Assembly (NCBI GenBank): GCA_019359155.1
Contig: JAHHHV010000086.1
Span: forward strand, 1 to 64,000
Length of the DNA stretch: 64,000 nt
Origin: Pegethrix bostrychoides GSE-TBD4-15B
Lineage (GTDB): Bacteria; Cyanobacteriota; Cyanobacteriia; Elainellales; Elainellaceae
Direction of reading: 5' to 3'
Of this stretch, positions 8,314 through 17,768 are shown piece by piece. Position 1 is the stretch's first letter; each line of letters begins with the position of its first letter. Position numbers and translations under genes: made by a program. Below the pieces are notes generated by a model that was not told where the DNA came from, ran no database searches, and saw only the letters and a program-made list of their open reading frames with translations.

Positions 8314-8678
8314 ATGAAATTAAGCTCCTTTCGGGTTAATCCTCCACCCAGGCGTATCTCCAGAAAAGATTAACTCCTCCAAAAACACCCGAAATCCTGA
8401 ATGTGCGGAATTTTTGTTGCTTTCCTAGAATAGCATGCGAGGATGGCGCTTTGCCTGAATGGAAAGGCCTGTTCCGCCTAGCCATCTCCGGGTGAGGCCA
8501 GGGCTTTGTAGTATGTGATTAAGCAGAGATGTAACACATCAAATCGACAGTCATTTGATGGCTGCATCCTTCACAATGGAGTCAAATAGTCCGAAACCAG
8601 ACGCAGCTTGTGACGGCGTAGGCAACGGCTCCGACGATTTTGACTGGCTAATTTTTACGCGCCTCCCTGGATCTACTC
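8314..8678. other. Divergent spacer with rpsB leader and clc promoter region
   Basis: This 365-base spacer separates rpsB (minus) from the ClC gene (plus). On the minus strand TATTCT (8427-8432) is a plausible -10 box for rpsB, though I see no good -35 box. The segment 8440-8495 can fold on itself (GATGGC with GCCATC, GCCT with AGGC), so a structured leader is possible. No gene is supported; the frame open from 8555 is rejected because the ClC start at 8679 is in another frame. Confidence 0.4.
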
Positions 8679-10613
8679 ATGCAGTCGCTGCCTTCCCCCA
8701 TTCCCCGATCAGCCAAACCAGCCGCCGAACTACCTGCCGAGCGTCCACAACGGCTAAATACTCTGCTGAGCCAGCTTCAGCCCACCCCCGGCACCTGGGT
8801 TTTGCTGCTGGCGCTGCTGATTGGAGTTGGCGCTGGCGTAGGCGTGCTGCTGTTTCGCGCCCTGATTCAGATTGTGCATCACCTGATGTTTGGCGAGGTG
8901 TCCAGCTACTTTTCGGCTTGGGGACACTGGACATTGGCGCTGATCCCGCTGTTGGGCGGCATGGCGATTGGGCTGCTGCGCTGGTGGATCAAAGATTTTG
9001 GCCCCGGATTAACGACGCTGATTGAAGTTGTGCAGGGCAGCCGAGAAGTGCTGCTGCTCAACCCCGTGACCAAGATGGTGACGGCTTCCATCTCGCTGGG
9101 CAGCGGTGCGGCACTGGGGCCAGAGGGACCCAGCGTTGAAATCGGCGCTTACTTTAGCCTATTGCTAGGGCAGGTTTTGCGCGTCTCGCAGGAACGTCGC
9201 CGGCTGTTATTGAGCGCTGGGGCGGCGGCTGGATTGGCGGCTGGGTTTAATGCGCCGATTGCCGGGGTGTTTTTTGCTTTGGAAGTGATTTTGGGCAGCA
9301 CGTTTGCTGCTTCTACAGCAAGCGTGGTGCTGCTGGCTGCGGTGGTTGCTGCTTGGATTGTCCAAATTGGATTGGGATCGCAGCCAGCGTTTGCCCTGCC
9401 TGCCTATGAAGTGCGGAGCCTGTTGGAGCTGCCGCTGTATTTGGGGCTGGGGCTGCTGGCGAGTCTGGTGTCGCTGCTCTACGTGCAGGCGTTGGGCTTC
9501 TCGCAGCGGGCGTTTCAGGGCAAGGTGGCTCGTCTGAGCTGGCTGGCTCAGATCCCGTTGCCGCTGCATCCGGTGCTGGGCGGACTTTGCTTGGGGCTGG
9601 TAGCGCTGAAGCTACCGCAGATTTTGGGCGTGGGCTACGAAACCGTCGAAGCACTGTTGCAAGACGTGCAGTTTCCGCTGTCGCTGGTCATCCTGCTGCT
9701 GGTCGTGAAGCTGATCATGACGGCGCTCAGCTTTGGCAGCGGCTTTGTGGGCGGCGTGTTTGCCCCGGCCTTATTTCTGGGTGCGTCGCTAGGATCTGTC
9801 TACAGCAAGCTGCTGGGGCTAGTGCCGCTCTTGCATGACTCTATAGCTTCTCCGCCTGCCTATGCGATGGTGGGCATGGCGGCAGTGCTGGCGGGCAGCG
9901 TCCGAGCGCCCCTGACGGCAATTTTGCTGCTGTTTGAGCTAACTCACGACTACCGGATTGTGCTGCCGTTGATGGCGGCGGTGGGGCTGAGCATCTGGCT
10001 GGTGGAATATCTGCATCCGCAGGTGGTGATTGACAATTCGCCGCCGCCTGAGATGCCAGAACCAGAGGTGCCGCTGACGGCCACGCTGACTGTTGCAGAG
10101 GCGATGCAGTCTGAAACACTGAAGCTGACAGGGAGTCTCAGCCTGCTTGAAGCTAGCCAAACTCTGCTTGGGCAGCGAATGCACAGCGCACTGGTGATTG
10201 ACGGAACTGGGCTGCTGGGTATTGTGACGCTGCAAGATATGAACCGGGCGCTGCTGCATGCGAAGTCGGAGCCAGAAGTACGGGCGCTGCTGCATCAGCC
10301 GATTCAAACTATCTGCACCACAAAATTAGTTTCTGCTTACCCAGACGAACTGCTGAGCGAGGCCAGCCGCCGCATGACGACTCGTGGTCTTCAGCAACTG
10401 CCGGTGCTGTCTCGCGACCAGCCGCCGCAGGTCATAGGACTGCTCACGCCTGAAGGGATTACGCTGGCTGACGGCATTGCCCGCACGCGCGAGATGCTGC
10501 ATCGGCATCTTGAGCAGCCGGAAGTTCCAGAGCCAGCAGTAGCCCAAATTCCGCCGCCTCAGATTTCGATTCTAGAAGCGGTGAAGCAGTCCAACGAACT
10601 CCTCAGCGGATGA
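8679..10613 (+). CDS. ClC family chloride channel/transporter with CBS domains
   Basis: The product moves chloride across a membrane, either as a channel or as a chloride/proton exchanger. The 644-residue protein has a hydrophobic ClC core over residues 35-450. It includes GSGAALGPEGPSVEIG (the filter segment with the gating Glu) near residue 150 and FGSGFVGGVFAPALFLGASLG near 345. The first filter motif GSGIP is replaced by a FGPGLTT segment. Two CBS domains follow at about 470-590 and may bind adenine nucleotides to regulate gating. The ATG at 8679 gives a normal 40-residue cytoplasmic start. Its 3' end overlaps the convergent gene at 10603 by 11 bases. Confidence 0.93.
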   Translation: MQSLPSPIPRSAKPAAELPAERPQRLNTLLSQLQPTPGTWVLLLALLIGVGAGVGVLLFRALIQIVHHLMFGEVSSYFSAWGHWTLALIPLLGGMAIGLLRWWIKDFGPGLTTLIEVVQGSREVLLLNPVTKMVTASISLGSGAALGPEGPSVEIGAYFSLLLGQVLRVSQERRRLLLSAGAAAGLAAGFNAPIAGVFFALEVILGSTFAASTASVVLLAAVVAAWIVQIGLGSQPAFALPAYEVRSLLELPLYLGLGLLASLVSLLYVQALGFSQRAFQGKVARLSWLAQIPLPLHPVLGGLCLGLVALKLPQILGVGYETVEALLQDVQFPLSLVILLLVVKLIMTALSFGSGFVGGVFAPALFLGASLGSVYSKLLGLVPLLHDSIASPPAYAMVGMAAVLAGSVRAPLTAILLLFELTHDYRIVLPLMAAVGLSIWLVEYLHPQVVIDNSPPPEMPEPEVPLTATLTVAEAMQSETLKLTGSLSLLEASQTLLGQRMHSALVIDGTGLLGIVTLQDMNRALLHAKSEPEVRALLHQPIQTICTTKLVSAYPDELLSEASRRMTTRGLQQLPVLSRDQPPQVIGLLTPEGITLADGIARTREMLHRHLEQPEVPEPAVAQIPPPQISILEAVKQSNELLSG

Positions 10614-10902
10614 ACGGGAAAATGGTGCGGAGCGCTTTTCGCAGGCGCAGCAGGCCAACTAACCGTCGGATCTGAGGCGGCACATAGCCAATTTCCTGGT
10701 TTCTGGCCTCAATCTGGGCTTGCAGCTCGGCATATTCGGCGGCAGTCATGAGCTGGCCATCAATGGGCGAGCGGGCTTCTAGGATAATTTCGGTTCGCAG
10801 CACCTCTTCAGGCTGATCTGCGGGTGGGGGTAGTGCCAAAACGGGCAGCGCCAGCAGGCTGCTAATCCAAAGGATCATGAGATAGGCGACGAGGCGCATC
10901 AT
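10603..10902 (-). CDS. Small exported protein of unknown function
   Basis: The 99-residue product starts with a hydrophobic signal (YLMILWISSLLALPVLALP), probably cleaved after LALP or retained as an anchor. The mature part has a conserved-looking motif RTEIILEARSPIDGQLMTAAEYAELQ and a basic C-terminus LRLRKALRTIFPFIR. I recognise this pattern from cyanobacterial hypothetical proteins but not its role. Two ATGs stand in tandem at 10902 and 10899. Its stop lies inside the last codons of the convergent ClC gene. A 10-bp tandem repeat directly precedes the start. Confidence 0.75.
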   Translation of the reverse strand: MMRLVAYLMILWISSLLALPVLALPPPADQPEEVLRTEIILEARSPIDGQLMTAAEYAELQAQIEARNQEIGYVPPQIRRLVGLLRLRKALRTIFPFIR

Positions 10903-10903
10903 A

Positions 10904-10943
10904 ATTAGACAGGATTAGACAGGATCAGACGAGATTAAACAGG
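10904..10943. repeat. 10-bp tandem repeat, four copies
   Basis: Units ATTAGACAGG (10904, 10914), ATCAGACGAG (10924) and ATTAAACAGG (10934) fill the whole spacer between the two minus-strand genes. They run over the stop codon of the DUF3536 gene at 10935-10937. Confidence 0.85.
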
Positions 10944-13604
10944 CGAGAAGTTAAGATGATTTGACCAGCTTCGCAGATCAATCGCCAACCGCTGTCCCAC
11001 TCGTAAAAACTGCTGGAGTTGCTCTCGGCTCAGTTCGGTTGGCTCGCCTGCTTTGGCCAGCGCTAACTGCGGCAGCATTTGCTCTAAGCCTTGAAAATAC
11101 GCCTCCTGTGCCCGATCCATCGACAGATGTAGCCGCAGCCGTTCAGCCAGATCCAAAAGCCGCGAAATCCAGGCTAGCTCTGCTTCTACGACCTCTGAAT
11201 GAAGACTGTGCCGCAGATCCCGCAGCGCTTGCAAAACCAGCCGCTCAAATCCCTGCTTCAGCGGTGGCAAATGGAGCTGACAGCGCAGATGCACCGCCTC
11301 AGCCGCAATTGCCTCTAGCTCACTCAGGTAACCCAACACCTGCGGATCGCTCAGCGGCAGCTCGCCCTTGTCGCGCTCTAGCGCCTGCAATGCCGTCAGC
11401 GCCCGATGCCCGATCGCAATCTCTGCGGCCACCTGCAATTCTTGGGGCACATCCAGCCTGTCCCGATGGAAAGCCGCCAGCACGCTGTAGTTGTCACGGT
11501 AGACCTGCATATAAAGCTGGTCGAGCCGAGTCAGGGTTTCCTGGCTCAGCAGGCGCATAATTTTATGCCGCTCTTCGGCAAACAGATCGCGCAGGCTGTA
11601 GCACTGGCCGCCGCAATGGCTGATTGCCAAAATAATTTGCGCCGCACTCGCCTGACTCAACGACTCAAACAGCGACTCTTTAAGCTGACCATAAGCTCGC
11701 CTGCCGCTAAACGGCTGAACGCAGCAGTGAAAGTCCCAGCCGCCCAAATGCAGCACTGCAAAGGTGAGCGCCTTACTGTCGCGCGTCATCTCTGAGGTGA
11801 GTTGAACCTGACCTACCGCCAGCGTCAATGTCCCCAAGCGCTGCATTTGGTAGTCCAGCTGATGCACTTCGTAGCAGTAGACCCGCTGATCGCGGGCGTA
11901 GGGCGTAAACAGCGAAGTCATGGCGTAGTGTGCGGCCACTTGCTCCAAGCTGATCTGGGCCGGAGCGACGAGTTGCCGATAGACCTCGGCTCCCGTCTGA
12001 AACAGCTCGACGTTGCTGGGAGCCGCATTCAGCCTGCGGATAAAGCTCTTTTCGAGCTGAAGCCCCGCCACATCGCCCGCTAGTTCAATTGCCCGTGCCG
12101 CATATTGGAGCAGCTGTACACCCTCTGGCCGCGAGATCTCGTCAAAGAACCAGCCGCAGCTCGTATACATCAGCAGGGCATGACGCTGCATTTCTAGGAG
12201 CCTGAGCGCGTCGCTGCGTTCGGCCAAGCTAAGCCGAGATCGCTGCTGCTGTGCCAAAAAGCGGTTGATATTGGCCGGACTGCGATCCAGCATGACGCGG
12301 ATATATTCGTCACGCGCCTGCCAGGGATCGCGAAACAGCTTGCTGCCCTGCTCCTCAAACAGCTTGGCGAGCTGATCCCGCAGCCAGTCGAGGCTGTCCC
12401 GCAGCGGTCTGCGCCATTTTTGATGCCAGCCACCACCGCCGCCACAGCCACAGTCGGCCTGCCAGCGGTCTACCCCATGCGAGCAGCTCCAGGCCGTAAC
12501 GGGCTTTAGCTCGACTTCCCAAGTGGGGGGGCTGAGGCTGAGATAGTGAGCATAGTTGGTCACCTGCCAGCCGCGTCGCGGAAATTCCTCGGTGAAGGCA
12601 TAGGCTAGCGCTTTCTCAGTGCCGCCCTTGTGATGCCCAAACGTTTCGCCATCTGTGGCCACCGAAATCAGCTGCGTCGCTCGCCGATCCCCACGTACCG
12701 CCTGCGACAGCCGCCCCACCCAATGATGCGAGCTGCTGAGCAGGTCGTTAAAACCCATGTCGCGTGAGATGGGGCCATCATAGAAAAAGATGTCGATGTA
12801 GGGTCGGGTATTAGCACGAGTGGCCGCAGTGTCGAGATAGCAGCGATAGGGCTGCACTGGATCAATCTGACCGCCGCCGACTTCGATCCAGTCGGGATCA
12901 GGTTGCTCAGCATTGGGCAAGGGACGACAGCGCTGAGCCTGAGAAGGCGCAAGAATGATAAACTTGATCCCCTCAGCCACTAGCACTTCTAGCGTCGGGT
13001 AGTCTACGGCAGTTTCGGCCAGCCAGAGTCCTTCGGGATCGCGGCCAAACCGGGCTTTGAAGTCAGCTTTGCCCCAGCGAATTTGAGTCAGCTGATCGCG
13101 CTGATTCGCTAGCGGCAAAATTATGTGGTTGTAGGCTTGGGCAATCGCGTTGCCGTGGCCGTTTAAGCGCTCACAGCTCTTGCGGTCGGCCTCCAGGATG
13201 CGCTGATAGGTCTCGAGATCGTATTGCTCCAGCCAACTGATCAGCGTTGGGCCGATGTTAAAGCTGAGGTATTCAAAGTTATTGACAATGCCAATCAGTT
13301 CTTCTCGGTCGTTCAGGACTCGCGCAAAGGCATTGGGACGGTAGCATTCGTGGTGGATGCGCTCGTTCCAGTTGTGAAATGGCGCAGCGCTGGGCTGACG
13401 TTCAATGGTGTTGAGGTATGGGTTCTCGCGCGGCGGCTGGTAGAAGTGGCCATGTACCGTAACGTAAACGCCTTGAGCGGTCTGATGGGGATCAGCGGGT
13501 GTTGGCTTGGAGCATAATAGCTCTGCTGAAGCTGTCATCTCAGCGACCGCCTGAGCAGGGAAAGCTGAGGACGTGAAAGATGCCGGATGGTCGAAAGATG
13601 TCAT
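10935..13604 (-). CDS. GH57-like glycoside hydrolase with DUF3536 domain
   Basis: This 889-residue protein begins its conserved part at about residue 47 with VYVTVHGHFYQPPRENPYL, the start of family 57 alpha-glucan-type hydrolases. The TIM-barrel-like region continues with WNERIHHECYRPNAFARV, WLAETAVDYPTLEVL and the VATDGETFGHHKGGTEKAL segment near residue 310, which carries acidic residues typical of the active site. The C-terminal 500 residues are mostly helical and correspond to DUF3536. The substrate is unknown; glycogen or another alpha-glucan is a family-based guess. It is a single gene with long spacers on both sides and no signal peptide. Confidence 0.9.
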   Translation of the reverse strand: MTSFDHPASFTSSAFPAQAVAEMTASAELLCSKPTPADPHQTAQGVYVTVHGHFYQPPRENPYLNTIERQPSAAPFHNWNERIHHECYRPNAFARVLNDREELIGIVNNFEYLSFNIGPTLISWLEQYDLETYQRILEADRKSCERLNGHGNAIAQAYNHIILPLANQRDQLTQIRWGKADFKARFGRDPEGLWLAETAVDYPTLEVLVAEGIKFIILAPSQAQRCRPLPNAEQPDPDWIEVGGGQIDPVQPYRCYLDTAATRANTRPYIDIFFYDGPISRDMGFNDLLSSSHHWVGRLSQAVRGDRRATQLISVATDGETFGHHKGGTEKALAYAFTEEFPRRGWQVTNYAHYLSLSPPTWEVELKPVTAWSCSHGVDRWQADCGCGGGGGWHQKWRRPLRDSLDWLRDQLAKLFEEQGSKLFRDPWQARDEYIRVMLDRSPANINRFLAQQQRSRLSLAERSDALRLLEMQRHALLMYTSCGWFFDEISRPEGVQLLQYAARAIELAGDVAGLQLEKSFIRRLNAAPSNVELFQTGAEVYRQLVAPAQISLEQVAAHYAMTSLFTPYARDQRVYCYEVHQLDYQMQRLGTLTLAVGQVQLTSEMTRDSKALTFAVLHLGGWDFHCCVQPFSGRRAYGQLKESLFESLSQASAAQIILAISHCGGQCYSLRDLFAEERHKIMRLLSQETLTRLDQLYMQVYRDNYSVLAAFHRDRLDVPQELQVAAEIAIGHRALTALQALERDKGELPLSDPQVLGYLSELEAIAAEAVHLRCQLHLPPLKQGFERLVLQALRDLRHSLHSEVVEAELAWISRLLDLAERLRLHLSMDRAQEAYFQGLEQMLPQLALAKAGEPTELSREQLQQFLRVGQRLAIDLRSWSNHLNFSPV

Positions 13605-13868
13605 GAATTCTGGTTAACGCATCGAGAGGCTGAACAGCCAATTTTTTGCAATTCTGCGGCCATACTCTGCGGCCATATTCTGCGGCTTATGTGTCTAAGC
13701 TAGAACGCACTCTCAAAATGGTAACGATATTCATCGAGATTAATCCAGGTGTAGATCTTAAATCAGCCTAAAGTTCTGGTTGCAGATTTCATGATGCGTA
13801 TTTGGAAACAGCAATTGATCCTGCTCCCAACCATCAGTCCATCCAACCATCAGTCCATCATGAGTTCA
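13605..13868. repeat. Spacer with 16-bp and 11-bp tandem repeats
   Basis: CCAACCATCAGTCCAT is directly repeated at 13827-13842 and 13843-13858. ATCATGAGTTC then repeats at 13857-13867 and 13868-13878, reaching into the end of the JAMM gene. Around 13650-13690 the segment TCTGCGGCCATA recurs imperfectly. No gene was seen. Confidence 0.8.
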
Positions 13869-14372
13869 TCATGAGTTCACGTCTAGCTTGACCTGACAGA
13901 CGACCTCCGGCTCAAATTGATGCCTGTTGTCAAGCTGCCAGGACAAAACCTGCCCCACCTGGCCCTGCTGCACCGACAGAATCAGATAGGAATATTCCGA
14001 CCAGGCCAGCCGCCGATCGGTTTCGGAAGGAATGGCCGGATGGTCGGGGTGCGAGTGGTAGATGCCGATAACTTGCAGGCTGCGGTCGCGGGCTTCGCGC
14101 TGAACCTTGAGCAGATCTTGCGGATCGATCCAGTAGCGGTCGCGGCGAGCATCTGAGGCGATGTGGCGAGCGGGGATGTTGAGCGTCACTAAATCGGCGG
14201 CGACGGCTTCGCTCCAGGCGTTGGGGGTAGGCCGCACCGCCACGACTGTTTTTTGGCTGTCGTGATCATCCCGCTCCAGATGCCCCAGCAAGATCCCGCA
14301 GCATTCTTCAGGATAAGCTTGCTCTGCGTGAGCCTGGATTTCCTGCTGGTGTGCTGCCGAAAGGATTAGCAT
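13869..14372 (-). CDS. M67 family JAMM/Mov34 metallopeptidase
   Basis: The product is a zinc isopeptidase-like enzyme of the bacterial JAMM type. All metal and catalytic residues are visible in 167 residues: a Glu in YPEECCG (Glu22/23) and the motif HSHPDHPAIPSETD with His106, His108, Ser116 and Asp119, the exact H-x-H-x7-S-x2-D spacing. Bacterial relatives act on sulphur-carrier or ubiquitin-like proteins, for example in cysteine or molybdopterin pathways. No such partner gene is next to it, so the substrate is open. The gene starts eight bases after the dienelactone hydrolase stop, so the two form an operon. Its last codons lie in an 11-bp direct repeat. Confidence 0.9.
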   Translation of the reverse strand: MLILSAAHQQEIQAHAEQAYPEECCGILLGHLERDDHDSQKTVVAVRPTPNAWSEAVAADLVTLNIPARHIASDARRDRYWIDPQDLLKVQREARDRSLQVIGIYHSHPDHPAIPSETDRRLAWSEYSYLILSVQQGQVGQVLSWQLDNRHQFEPEVVCQVKLDVNS

Positions 14373-14379
14373 CAGGCTC

Positions 14380-15039
14380 TCAGGCGGCTAATGCCTGCGG
14401 CAGAAACGTCAGGACGCGCTGCCAGGCGTCGGTGGCAGCATCGACCCTGTAGGCTTCGGGGCGACTGTCGTTGAAGAAAGCGTGACCTGCGCCGGGATAG
14501 CTATGCGATTCAATGGAGCCGCCTGCTTGCTGGATGGCGGCCTCAAGCTGAAGTACCGTTGCGGGCGGCACAAAGTCGTCGGTTTCGCCAAAGAGTCCGA
14601 GAACGGGCGCGGTGAGCCTGGAGAAATCGGGGCTGACGTTGGGGTGAACGCCGTAAAAATCGACGACCGCGCCGACATGCTCGCTGGTGGTGGCGGCTAG
14701 CAAGGCCAACTGTCCGCCCATGCAGAAACCTACCACGCCCAGCTTGTTGATTTTGACGCTGGGATGCTTCAAGACGCAGTCAATGGCTGACTCTAGCTCC
14801 TGAGCGGCTTTTTCAATGTTCAGCGCCATAAACAGGCGTTGAGCTTCGTCGGGCGATTTTGTGGTGGTGCCGTTGTAGATATCGGGCGCTAGCGTCACGT
14901 AGCCCGCCGCCGCAAACCGCTCGGCCACGTCTTTGATATGCGGCACCAGCCCCCACCATTCCTGAATCACAATGACGCCCATGCCGTTAGAATTTTTGGG
15001 CAGAGCCAGATAGCCGATATCTAGAATATCCTGTCCCAT
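14380..15039 (-). CDS. Dienelactone hydrolase family protein
   Basis: This alpha/beta hydrolase of 219 residues has the dienelactone hydrolase triad: a nucleophilic Cys in VVGFCMGGQLAL, Asp in GETDDFVPP and His in GAGHAFFND. It also has the early IVIQEWWGLVPHIKDVAERF segment. Members hydrolyse cyclic or activated esters; the cyanobacterial substrate is not known. I place the start at 15039 because a strong GAGGAGGTGC ribosome binding site stands right before that ATG. The frame is open ten codons further up to 15069, but without such a site. It is followed closely by the JAMM peptidase gene and preceded by the FAD oxidoreductase, all on the minus strand. Confidence 0.92.
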   Translation of the reverse strand: MGQDILDIGYLALPKNSNGMGVIVIQEWWGLVPHIKDVAERFAAAGYVTLAPDIYNGTTTKSPDEAQRLFMALNIEKAAQELESAIDCVLKHPSVKINKLGVVGFCMGGQLALLAATTSEHVGAVVDFYGVHPNVSPDFSRLTAPVLGLFGETDDFVPPATVLQLEAAIQQAGGSIESHSYPGAGHAFFNDSRPEAYRVDAATDAWQRVLTFLPQALAA

Positions 15040-15070
15040 TGCACCTCCTCGCAGTTTAACCCTACTCATT

Positions 15071-15104
15071 AATCTTCAAAGTACTAAAATCTTCAAAGTA
15101 CTAA
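15071..15104. repeat. 17-bp direct repeat at the end of the FAD oxidoreductase gene
   Basis: AATCTTCAAAGTACTAA occurs twice in tandem (15071-15087 and 15088-15104). The second copy contains the TAG stop (15101-15103, minus strand) of the oxidoreductase. Confidence 0.8.
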
Positions 15105-16684
15105 ACCGTATAAATTGGTACGCCCACCAGCTTCTCAAACAGCGCCACGTTGGCCGTTTCAGCTGCGTCGTAGACCCCGTAGATCTTAGAGAGTCGGCCT
15201 GTGGCAACCAGCACATCCCGGATTTCGCGGTTGGTAAAGCTGTTGAGCGCCCGATTTGTCAATAGCGCTAGGCAAGCCGCAATCCCGATTGCTTGCCCGA
15301 CCGCCACGTTGTATTCGACAATTCGGCCTGCCGTACTCGCGCCGCCGTCAAATCCAGTTGCCGGACCCAGCACCGCCAGATTCGGGATATTTTTCAATAG
15401 CGTATGCCGGATGCCGATATTAAACAGCGGCGTTTTGAAATGCAGGTTGGGGACGCCCAGTGCTGTCGCGCGATCTTGCAGCCCGTGAATGCCACCCCGC
15501 GCGTCAAATGCATAGCCAAAGCTGCCCAGTGCCTCAGCTGCCGTCACGCCGCCCGCCATCATCTGCGCGCCCGGCAGCGGCACGACCGCGCCCGTAATAT
15601 TGCCTGCATGCCGAATATAGAGTTCGAGTGCTGGCTTGACGCGGGTTGCCCCCAAGCTCTTGTACCAGCGCTCGACATAGCTCATTTCGTTCAACATTGC
15701 CGCAGTTGGCTGGGCGTTGTTGCGAGCCAGGGCTTCCGCCTCTTGAGCAGTGACAAAAAACAGCAGGCAATTCCAGGAGAGCCGATGAGTTCCCGGCAAA
15801 ATCGCCACGTTGGCGTTGTCCAGCATCGAACCCGTGGTGGCCAAATCCATCTTCGTGCCGCGAAAGGCATGATAGGCAATCGACAGCGCCTCGCCGTACA
15901 CGTCAATGTAATCTACGCCAATATCCATCCGCTTCAAGCGCCCGTCACTGAAATAAAAATCGCGGACAATCTGCTGCCGAAACACCGGATCATAGCCCGC
16001 CGCGATGTCAATCCAGCCTTGTGCCTCGCGGTCATTAGGGTTGGTGAAACGACGCAGATAGGCATCTTCGGTGCTGCGGAGCGTCGCCGGACTCAAGCCC
16101 TCGGTTTCAAACACCAGCGTCGCGGACAGCTCGGAGTTGGGCAAGCCTAAGTTGGCATAGCCGGGAAATTTTCGGACTCCGGCCAGCTGCGCCAGCTCTG
16201 CGTTCACCGTACAGTCAATCCACTGCTTGGCCAAATAGCGCTCGCCCCGCTTCAGCGTCAGACCCGCGATTTTTGTCCCGTCAAAGCTCACGGAGTCAAC
16301 ATCCACCTGACTCAAAATATCGACTCCCGCCTCGCTCAGCATTTGGCGCAAAATTAAATTGGCTCGCGCTGGATCGAGCGCCACCTTGCGAACGCCCACA
16401 CGGGTCAAAAATTCGCTGTAGATCGCCGCAGGATCGCCAAAGTCACCTAAGCCAAACTGCTGCCGAATATGCAGCGGCACGCTGCTGCGATCTAGATAGG
16501 CCAAGCCGCCCCGCACCAGATGCCCCCCTACGCCATTCTGGGAGCTAGCTTTGAACATCAGCAGGCTCTTCGGAAAGCGGTTGGTGCGGCGGCGGTATTC
16601 GCGGGCGGCAGAGATAATTGCCAGAATGCCGGGAACTTCGTCACCAAAGCAAATAAAGTCGTAGGAACGAGGCGCTTGGGTCAT
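15101..16684 (-). CDS. FAD-dependent oxidoreductase
   Basis: The 527-residue flavoprotein resembles the FAD_oxidored (PF12831-like) group. The N-terminus YDFICFGDEVPGILAIISAA is a variant dinucleotide-binding fold in which the usual GxGxxG reads GDEVPG. A Gly-rich segment GGVTAAEALGSFGYAFDARG lies near residue 385 and a second, GPATGFDGGASTAGRIVEYN, near 440; both are typical of the FAD-binding C-terminal part. No signal peptide is present. The substrate is unknown. It heads a minus-strand row with the dienelactone hydrolase and the JAMM protease, and a 61-base gap allows cotranscription. A 16-bp repeat lies just upstream of its start. Confidence 0.82.
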   Translation of the reverse strand: MTQAPRSYDFICFGDEVPGILAIISAAREYRRRTNRFPKSLLMFKASSQNGVGGHLVRGGLAYLDRSSVPLHIRQQFGLGDFGDPAAIYSEFLTRVGVRKVALDPARANLILRQMLSEAGVDILSQVDVDSVSFDGTKIAGLTLKRGERYLAKQWIDCTVNAELAQLAGVRKFPGYANLGLPNSELSATLVFETEGLSPATLRSTEDAYLRRFTNPNDREAQGWIDIAAGYDPVFRQQIVRDFYFSDGRLKRMDIGVDYIDVYGEALSIAYHAFRGTKMDLATTGSMLDNANVAILPGTHRLSWNCLLFFVTAQEAEALARNNAQPTAAMLNEMSYVERWYKSLGATRVKPALELYIRHAGNITGAVVPLPGAQMMAGGVTAAEALGSFGYAFDARGGIHGLQDRATALGVPNLHFKTPLFNIGIRHTLLKNIPNLAVLGPATGFDGGASTAGRIVEYNVAVGQAIGIAACLALLTNRALNSFTNREIRDVLVATGRLSKIYGVYDAAETANVALFEKLVGVPIYTV

Positions 16685-16697
16685 AAAGCCACGGGTT

Positions 16698-16745
16698 GGA
16701 TTTGCTCTGCTAAGGATTTGCTCTGCTAAGAATTCGCCCTGCTAA
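16698..16745. repeat. 16-bp tandem repeat, three copies
   Basis: GGATTTGCTCTGCTAA stands at 16698 and 16714, with a diverged third copy at 16730-16745 (GAATTCGCCCTGCTAA). It fills the divergent promoter region between the FAD oxidoreductase and HEAT-repeat genes. Confidence 0.85.
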
Positions 16746-16804
16746 TATAGCTCTGAAGTCAGCTTAACTGTTTTGCAAGCTGAAAGTTCACCCATGCCAA
16801 AATC

Positions 16805-17734
16805 ATGCCAAAATCCCGCAAGCTCGAAGCGCTTCAGATTCGCCTGAATCAAATCCGCGAACAGCCTGACACCGAAGCCGCTGCCACCGGACTCCGCGAG
16901 ATTTTGGAGAGCCACCAGGCGATTGCGATTGCCCAAGCCGCCCGGATCATTCGAGATGCCCATCTCCAGAGCCTGCTGCCAGCCCTGCGCTCCAGCTTTG
17001 AGCGGCTGCTTCACAACCCCGTTGCCGCCGACCCCAACTGTTTGGGAAAGCAGGCGATTATCGACGCACTCTACCGGCTAGACTATCCAGACTTTGAGCC
17101 ATTTTTGGTCGGGATTCGGCATCGGCAGCTGGAGCCAGCCTGGGGGGGGCAGGTTGATACGGCGGCTGGGCTGCGAGCCGTTTCAGCCCTCGGACTGGTG
17201 CGGGTCAACTACTCAGAGGTACTGAGCGAACTGGCCGATTTGCTGGCCGATCCAGAGCTGGACGCGCGGATTGGAGCCGTCCGAGCCTGCGGCTACAGCG
17301 AACATCCCGCCGCCGTGCCGCTGCTGCGACTCAAGGCACAGCTGGGCGATGAAGCTGCTGTGCTGGGAGAATGTTTTGCGGCACTGCTGCGGCTGGCTCC
17401 CGAATCTTCGCTGGGGCTGGTGGGGCGAGCGCTCAGCCAGTCGTCACGCGAAATCAGCGAGGCAGCGGCGCTGGCGCTGGGCGAGTCGCGACTGCTGGCG
17501 GCGCTGCCGATTTTGCAGCAGTGGTGGCGCAGTAGCCAAGATCGGGATCTCCGCCAGACGGGGCTGCTGGCGATTGCGATGCTGCGTCAAGCCGAAGCCA
17601 CCGACTTCCTGCTGTCACTGGTGGCGCAGGCGACGCTACCCGATATGCAGGCGGCTGTAGCAGCGCTGGGGATCTACACCGAAGACCGCGAGCTAGCCGC
17701 CAAGATTCAGGCTCTCCTTGACGAGCGGGCTTAG
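16805..17734 (+). CDS. HEAT-repeat protein
   Basis: The 309-residue protein consists of tandem helical pairs of the HEAT/PBS-lyase type. Recognisable units occur around residues 100-135 (AAGLRAVSALGLVR), 135-165 (DPELDARIGAVRACGY), 165-200, 205-235 (SREISEAAALALGES) and 235-265 (DRDLRQTGLLAIAML). In cyanobacteria such repeats occur in phycobilisome lyases of the CpcE/NblB type and in scaffold proteins. There is no lyase-specific signature here, so only a protein-protein interaction role can be inferred. An ATG occurs at 16793 too, because of an 11-base duplication (ATGCCAAAATC), but it is in a different frame. Confidence 0.75.
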   Translation: MPKSRKLEALQIRLNQIREQPDTEAAATGLREILESHQAIAIAQAARIIRDAHLQSLLPALRSSFERLLHNPVAADPNCLGKQAIIDALYRLDYPDFEPFLVGIRHRQLEPAWGGQVDTAAGLRAVSALGLVRVNYSEVLSELADLLADPELDARIGAVRACGYSEHPAAVPLLRLKAQLGDEAAVLGECFAALLRLAPESSLGLVGRALSQSSREISEAAALALGESRLLAALPILQQWWRSSQDRDLRQTGLLAIAMLRQAEATDFLLSLVAQATLPDMQAAVAALGIYTEDRELAAKIQALLDERA

Positions 17735-17768
17735 CGGCTGGTTTTTCAGGGCTGGTTTTTCAACCCCA